From Lachnospiraceae bacterium (lineage in GTDB: Bacteria > Bacillota > Clostridia > Lachnospirales > Lachnospiraceae), in assembly GCA_021201095.1 (NCBI GenBank), contig JAJQFO010000178.1:1-43621 (forward strand): a stretch of 43,621 nucleotides of DNA, read 5' to 3'. The notes beneath the pieces were generated by a model. The model was not told the DNA's origin. It searched no databases and saw only the letters and a list, made by a program, of their open reading frames with translations. Positions within the stretch are counted from its first letter, which is position 1. Each line of letters begins with the position of its first letter. This document shows, piece after piece, positions 40,416 to 43,621 of the stretch. The position numbers and the translations under genes were made by a program.

Positions 40416-40584
40416 TCTGCTATCAAAGCAGAAAATGCAACTCTCGTAGAAGAGAAAAATGCTCTCTGCATCCTCAGGATGCCATTTCTCCGCAGTAGTC
40501 ATAAAGCAGATTCCGGCCGCATAAGATAAAACCAAAAGCACAGCTGCCGTTTTCGGCTGCCTGGTTCCTGGAAGGAGCGAACGG

Positions 40585-40929
40585 ATGCTTAGCCGGCTGG
40601 ATCAGATCGCCAATCAAAATCATTTGCAGCTGGTCAAAGCCCTCCTGCCGCATCTTTCCATGCATAATCAGCAGATGCTTTCCGTGCTGATTAAATTTAT
40701 GGAACTGAAAAATGTCATGCAGTATTACAGCCAGCTTCCCCATCCGCTTCAAACCGATAATACAGCCCCCGGACAGTCCGGTGAAGGAGAAGACTTTCTC
40801 GATATTCTGGCAGATGTCAGAGAACATTGTGAGGGAAAAGAACAGGAAATGATTGACCAGGCATTGCAGATGATGAGTATGATCGAACTGTACAGCCTCT
40901 TTTCTGAGCCGCCCGGGGCAGATAGCTAA
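40585..40929 (+). CDS. Small helical protein of unknown function
   Basis: A 114-residue, Leu/Met/Gln-rich protein predicted to be helical: MLSRLDQIANQNHLQLVKAL, LPHLSMHNQQMLSVLIKFME, then a linker (NTAPGQSGEGE) and LDILADVREHCEGKEQEMID with LQMMSMIELYSLF near the end. No membrane helix, signal peptide or catalytic motif was seen. AGGAG lies 7 nt before the ATG. It is followed after 183 bp by another small Met/Gln-rich protein on the same strand, and the two may form a pair. I do not recognise the family. Confidence 0.6.
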   Translation: MLSRLDQIANQNHLQLVKALLPHLSMHNQQMLSVLIKFMELKNVMQYYSQLPHPLQTDNTAPGQSGEGEDFLDILADVREHCEGKEQEMIDQALQMMSMIELYSLFSEPPGADS

Positions 40930-41112
40930 CTCCAGCACCTCAGCTAAAATTAGAATATGTTCAAGTCGGGCATTATTGTCAAATGAAGCTCAAAGCAGGA
41001 ACTGATACCAGCGATAAACAGAACAAAATATAGAAACCTGCTTCAAATGAAAGACCAATTCGAATCAACGCAGGAGCAGAATTTAAATCTGAGCAGAAAG
41101 GAATCCTATTTT

Positions 41113-41412
41113 ATGAGTGAACAGGAAAACAGCTGGATCAATAATCCGGCACTGGGCGGAATTGATCCGGCCAAGCTGCAGACGCTTCTTGCCATGGCCA
41201 GACAGGCGCAGGGGATGAGTCAGAGTGAGCTGATGCCGTTTTTAATGTCCGCCTCCCAGTCTCAGGACGGCGAAATGTCTTTTAATAAGGATGAAACCGA
41301 CGCCATCATAAACGCATTGAAAAGCGGCCGATCTCCCCAGGAGATCCGGAAAATCGACCGCATTCTCTCCATTATGAAAACCGCTGGAAAATCAATAGCA
41401 GCCTCCCATTAA
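41113..41412 (+). CDS. Small protein of unknown function, likely partner of the preceding one
   Basis: A 99-residue protein, MSEQENSWINNPALGGIDPA and onward. A central Met/Gln-rich helix region (KLQTLLAMARQAQGMSQSEL, MPFLMSASQSQ) is followed by NKDETDAIINALKSGRSPQE and IRKIDRILSIMKT. The ATG chosen has AAAGGA 10 nt upstream; an in-frame ATG 22 codons earlier lacks a site. Composition resembles the 114-residue protein before it. No motif suggests a function. The gene ends about 190 bp before uppP, which faces it from the other strand. Confidence 0.6.
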   Translation: MSEQENSWINNPALGGIDPAKLQTLLAMARQAQGMSQSELMPFLMSASQSQDGEMSFNKDETDAIINALKSGRSPQEIRKIDRILSIMKTAGKSIAASH

Positions 41413-41427
41413 TAACCGAAACAATCA

Positions 41428-41546
41428 CGAGCCAGGTGCGGCTTTAACCGCAAAACACCCCTCGCCGGGTTATGCCCCCAATCAAAGATTGGGGGCGCGG
41501 GCATCCCACGCTTCGCATGGGATATACCTTGCCCGGCCCTGCGCAT
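41428..41546. repeat. Dispersed palindromic element (types C and B) downstream of the small genes
   Basis: Modules in order: 29-bp type C block (41428-41456) matching 2099-2127 with one mismatch; CCTCGCCGGG; perfect 9-bp hairpin CCCCCAATC-AAA-GATTGGGGG (41475-41495); type B hairpin ATCCCA / TGGGAT (41503-41523); and GCCCGGCCCTGCGCATAAAA. The order mirrors 8726-8808. Confidence 0.75.
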
Positions 41547-41590
41547 AAAAACGGCTGCTTTCTCCTCTTTCATGAAAGCAGCCGAAAAAA
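41547..41590 (-). terminator. Bidirectional terminator of uppP
   Basis: Perfect 11-bp stem CGGCTGCTTTC / GAAAGCAGCCG with an 11-nt loop. On the minus strand it is followed by TTTTTATGC, just after uppP. An A-run on the other side gives T-richness before the stem, so it could also serve the converging plus-strand small genes. Confidence 0.85.
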
Positions 41591-41601
41591 CACATCTGGT
41601 T

Positions 41602-42459
41602 TCAGGCCCCGGTCACGAGAAAATACGCAATCACGGCCACTCCCAACACGATTCGATAATACCCAAACACTTTGAAATCATGCTTGCGGATATAGCCCAG
41701 CAAAAAGCGGATCACGATCAGGGATGACACAAACGCTGTCACCATGCCGATCAGCAGGATCGCCAGCTCCGTACTGGTAAAGGATAATCCGAATTTTACG
41801 ATTTTCAGAAGGCTCGCGCCAAACATGACCGGGATCGCCAGAAAGAACGTAAACTCTGCTGCCACCGTCCGGGAAACGCCCAGAAGCAGCGCTCCAACGA
41901 TTGTCGCGCCTGAGCGCGAGGTCCCGGGAAAGATCGCGGCAATGAGCTGGAAAATCCCAATCAGAAACGCCGTCTTAAAGGAAAGATCTGAAAGCGAGCA
42001 AATCTTCGCCTCGCGTCCCTTATTAATCGTCTCAATTACAATAAATGCCACGCCAAAAAGGATCAACATGATCGCTACCGTCAGATAATTGTAAAACAGC
42101 TCCTCGAACAGCTCGTCAAACAGAATCCCGACAATCGCCGCCGGAACACAGGCCACCAGGATTTTGAACCAGAGCATGAAAATGTCCGGTTTCACATAGC
42201 GCCGGATCCCGCGCACGCTGTGCCTGGCGCGTCTGCCCTCCGGCTTCCCAAAGGGAAAAATCTGTTTCCAGAACAGCACCACGACCGCCATGATCGCCCC
42301 CAGCTGGATCACTACCTGAAACATACTGTAAAACTCATCCGAGACATCCAGTTTCACAAACTCATTCAGCAGAATCATATGCCCCGTGCTGCTGATCGGG
42401 AGCCACTCTGTGATCCCTTCGATAATACCAAACAAAAACGCCTTTAAAAACTCGATCAT
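41602..42459 (-). CDS. uppP: Undecaprenyl-diphosphatase (BacA type)
   Basis: Recycles the C55 lipid carrier by dephosphorylating undecaprenyl diphosphate; overexpression is known to give bacitracin resistance. A 285-residue polytopic membrane protein starting MIEFLKAFLFGIIEGITEWL, with the EGITEWLPISSTGH catalytic block. The second signature is PGTSRSGATIVGALLLGVSR, followed by FFLAIPVMFGASLLKI. Length is slightly above the usual 270. The start is the ATG with AGAGGA 7 nt upstream; a GTG six codons earlier has no site. It stands alone with a strong terminator. Its product UP is made by UppS, also in this window. Confidence 0.96.
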   Translation of the reverse strand: MIEFLKAFLFGIIEGITEWLPISSTGHMILLNEFVKLDVSDEFYSMFQVVIQLGAIMAVVVLFWKQIFPFGKPEGRRARHSVRGIRRYVKPDIFMLWFKILVACVPAAIVGILFDELFEELFYNYLTVAIMLILFGVAFIVIETINKGREAKICSLSDLSFKTAFLIGIFQLIAAIFPGTSRSGATIVGALLLGVSRTVAAEFTFFLAIPVMFGASLLKIVKFGLSFTSTELAILLIGMVTAFVSSLIVIRFLLGYIRKHDFKVFGYYRIVLGVAVIAYFLVTGA

Positions 42460-42636
42460 AGGTCTGTCCTCTTCCACTCTCGCTTTTTATGTGCAAATGT
42501 ACAGTGCCAGAGCAGATTGTACCATCAGATGGCAAGGAAGTCCACCTTTTTCACACAAAATTTGCAGGAGCAGGCCACACAGGAGTCCTCATCCTGCCTC
42601 ATTCCAGATTTTTCTCTTTTCTTTTTATGAGCAGTC

Positions 42637-42645
42637 TGGTACAAT
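42637..42645 (+). promoter_or_regulatory. Extended -10 promoter of the small membrane protein gene
   Basis: Plus-strand TGGTACAAT about 95 bp before the start codon, preceded by a T-rich tract without a clear -35. Confidence 0.55.
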
Positions 42646-42738
42646 AAGGAAAGTTTCGCGGAAAGAAAAAATCGCATCACAAACGGTGCGCTTAAGTGCA
42701 ATGAAAAAATGAAAAATAAAAGGAAAGGAGTCATCCTC

Positions 42739-43017
42739 ATGAATAAAATAAAACGCATCGCCGCGATGATCGGCGTTATCGTTCTGGTCGGCATGTATGT
42801 CGTCACTCTGATCCTCGGGCTGACTGCCAGTCCCGCCACGCAGAATATGCTGATGGCCTCGATTGTATGCACGGTCGTGATACCGGTGCTGATCTATGCC
42901 ATGATGCTCGTCGCGCGGGTATTGGGTTCTTCCAATGGCAAAAATCCTCCCAATGATGAAAATCCTGAAGAAAAACGCTCCGGCAAAAAGAACTCCGGCA
43001 GTAAAAAAGGCAAATGA
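42739..43017 (+). CDS. Small two-helix membrane protein
   Basis: A 92-residue protein with two hydrophobic helices: IAAMIGVIVLVGMYVVTLIL (about residues 6-25) and MLMASIVCTVVIPVLIYAMM (about 35-54). A charged, Lys-rich tail follows (NGKNPPNDENPEEKRSGKKN and onward). No function is recognised; proteins of this shape are common single-gene units in Lachnospiraceae. The ATG has AAAGGAG 8 nt upstream; an in-frame ATG ten codons earlier lacks a site. It is divergent from uppP. Confidence 0.7.
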   Translation: MNKIKRIAAMIGVIVLVGMYVVTLILGLTASPATQNMLMASIVCTVVIPVLIYAMMLVARVLGSSNGKNPPNDENPEEKRSGKKNSGSKKGK

Positions 43018-43288
43018 CGAAAGGTTTTTCTTCGTTAGCAGCTCTGTGCATAAAAAGGAAACGCATCACTGTGATTCTCTGCAAGGTTCCAGCCGGAATT
43101 GAACCAGCGCTGCCGCGAACCTGGCAGCCCGTATCGTAATTTTCTGTGCATTCTGCTCACACGTTTCGCTGATGGCACGATGCAAAATTCCTGACGCAAT
43201 TTGCTGCACCCACGGTTTTTGTATCGCACCCCTCGGCAAAACAATCTTCGCATTGTGTACAAGTTCCAGCAAAACGGTCTGCCAGTCA
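43018..43288. other. Gap between the small membrane protein gene and the GH3 gene
   Basis: No secure gene. A 79-residue minus-strand frame (43066-43305) overlaps the end of the GH3 gene and has no recognisable motif or good ribosome binding site. A stretch at 43092-43108 resembles a tRNA T-arm on the minus strand, but the other arms are missing. Confidence 0.4.
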
Positions 43289-43621
43289 TCACAGCAAATT
43301 ATCAATCATTCTCTTAGCACATCGCTGCAATTCTCCCAATGAGAGCGGATACTTCGCATCAGTATGATGCAAAGCATACAGGATATCATCTATATCTCCC
43401 TGAGATCCCGGCATTGTCAGATCATTTCCTGCTTTCACACAGCCGCTTGCCTTTGAAAGCGGATATTTCATATTTGGAAATGGGTTGGCTCCCAGCATGC
43501 AGATCAGACTTGCCTCGGTCGTCCCCCAGTCAGTCATTACAATTCCCTGGTACCCCCACTCATCCCGAAGTGCGGCGGTAAGCAGATCATAATTATTGGC
43601 TGTGTGCACGCCATTCAAGAG
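43289..43621 (-). CDS. Glycoside hydrolase family 3 protein, C-terminal end
   Basis: The last 110 residues of a beta-glucosidase-like enzyme; the rest lies beyond the right edge. LNGVHTANNYDLLTAALRDE precedes WGYQGIVMTDWGTTE, where the Asp of MTDW is the GH3 catalytic nucleophile of the TIM-barrel domain. The protein then ends with NDLTMPGSQGDIDDILYALH and LSLGELQRCAKRMIDNLL. In standard GH3 enzymes a further alpha/beta sandwich and fibronectin-like domain come after this point. Ending here fits the permuted domain order reported for some Ruminococcus and Butyrivibrio enzymes, in which the barrel is C-terminal. A premature stop is the alternative. Confidence 0.85.
   Translation of the reverse strand, partial: LLNGVHTANNYDLLTAALRDEWGYQGIVMTDWGTTEASLICMLGANPFPNMKYPLSKASGCVKAGNDLTMPGSQGDIDDILYALHHTDAKYPLSLGELQRCAKRMIDNLL

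Noticed and set aside
43092-43108. tRNA-like T-arm on the minus strand (GCTGG, TTCAATT loop, CCGGC)
   Set aside because: No matching acceptor, D or anticodon arm was found upstream within tRNA distance, so it is treated as chance.
43066-43305. 79-residue minus-strand frame overlapping the GH3 end
   Set aside because: No clear ribosome binding site, no motif, and it overlaps a real gene.

Overview
The window looks like chromosomal DNA of a strictly anaerobic Bacillota, most likely a Clostridia/Lachnospiraceae relative. This is an inference from a long pyruvate:ferredoxin oxidoreductase, the gene orders pyrH-frr-uppS-cdsA-dxr and yicC-remA-gmk-rpoZ, a YolD-type Y-family polymerase cassette, an L-box lysine riboswitch and strong AGGAGG ribosome binding sites. 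No rRNA, tRNA, CRISPR array or insertion sequence was found.

Layout. 1-3.7 kb (minus): pyrH, frr, uppS, cdsA and the start of dxr, covering ribosome recycling and the lipid/undecaprenyl/isoprenoid branch. 3.7-12.5 kb (minus): a CtpE-like P-type ATPase, a PAS-GGDEF-EAL protein with a degenerate GGDEF site, and nifJ. 12.6-18.1 kb (minus): a BspA-like leucine-rich-repeat protein and the lysine genes lysC, dapB and dapA, with a lysine riboswitch and strong promoter ahead of dapA. 18.1-19 kb: an Mrp/NBP35-type Fe-S carrier (minus). 19.4-23 kb (plus): a self-contained SOS-type mutagenesis cassette made of an XRE-S24 (CI/LexA-like) repressor, a 100-aa unknown, a UvrX/UmuC-like polymerase with a clamp motif, and a YolD-like protein. 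23.1-24.4 kb: argG. 24.5-30.4 kb (minus): yicC-remA-gmk-rpoZ-DUF308-rimO-pgsA, apparently one transcript from a good promoter. 30.4-34.8 kb (minus): a SWIM-SNF2 helicase and a Uma2-family protein. 35.2-37 kb (plus): rqcH. 37.1-39.5 kb (minus): an ECF sigma factor and its membrane partner, with an ECF-type autoregulatory promoter. 39.6-41.4 kb (plus): an AbrB/PIN toxin-antitoxin pair whose toxin is frameshifted, then two small unknown proteins. 41.6-43.6 kb: uppP (minus), a small membrane protein (plus) and the C-terminal end of a GH3 glycosidase (minus).

Two things go beyond ordinary annotation. First, degenerate short tandem repeats are unusually frequent. They occur in at least five intergenic regions (periods about 27, 34, 39, 40 and 49 bp) and inside at least six genes. 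In the genes nearly every spacing is a multiple of 3 (15, 18, 27/33, 36, 54 bp), and the repeats include insertions into the conserved enzymes RimO and SNF2. Second, several dispersed palindromic elements recur between genes, some nearly identical over 29-30 bp. The most system-like locus is the repressor-polymerase cassette, whose consensus promoter carries an inverted repeat placed exactly between -35 and -10.
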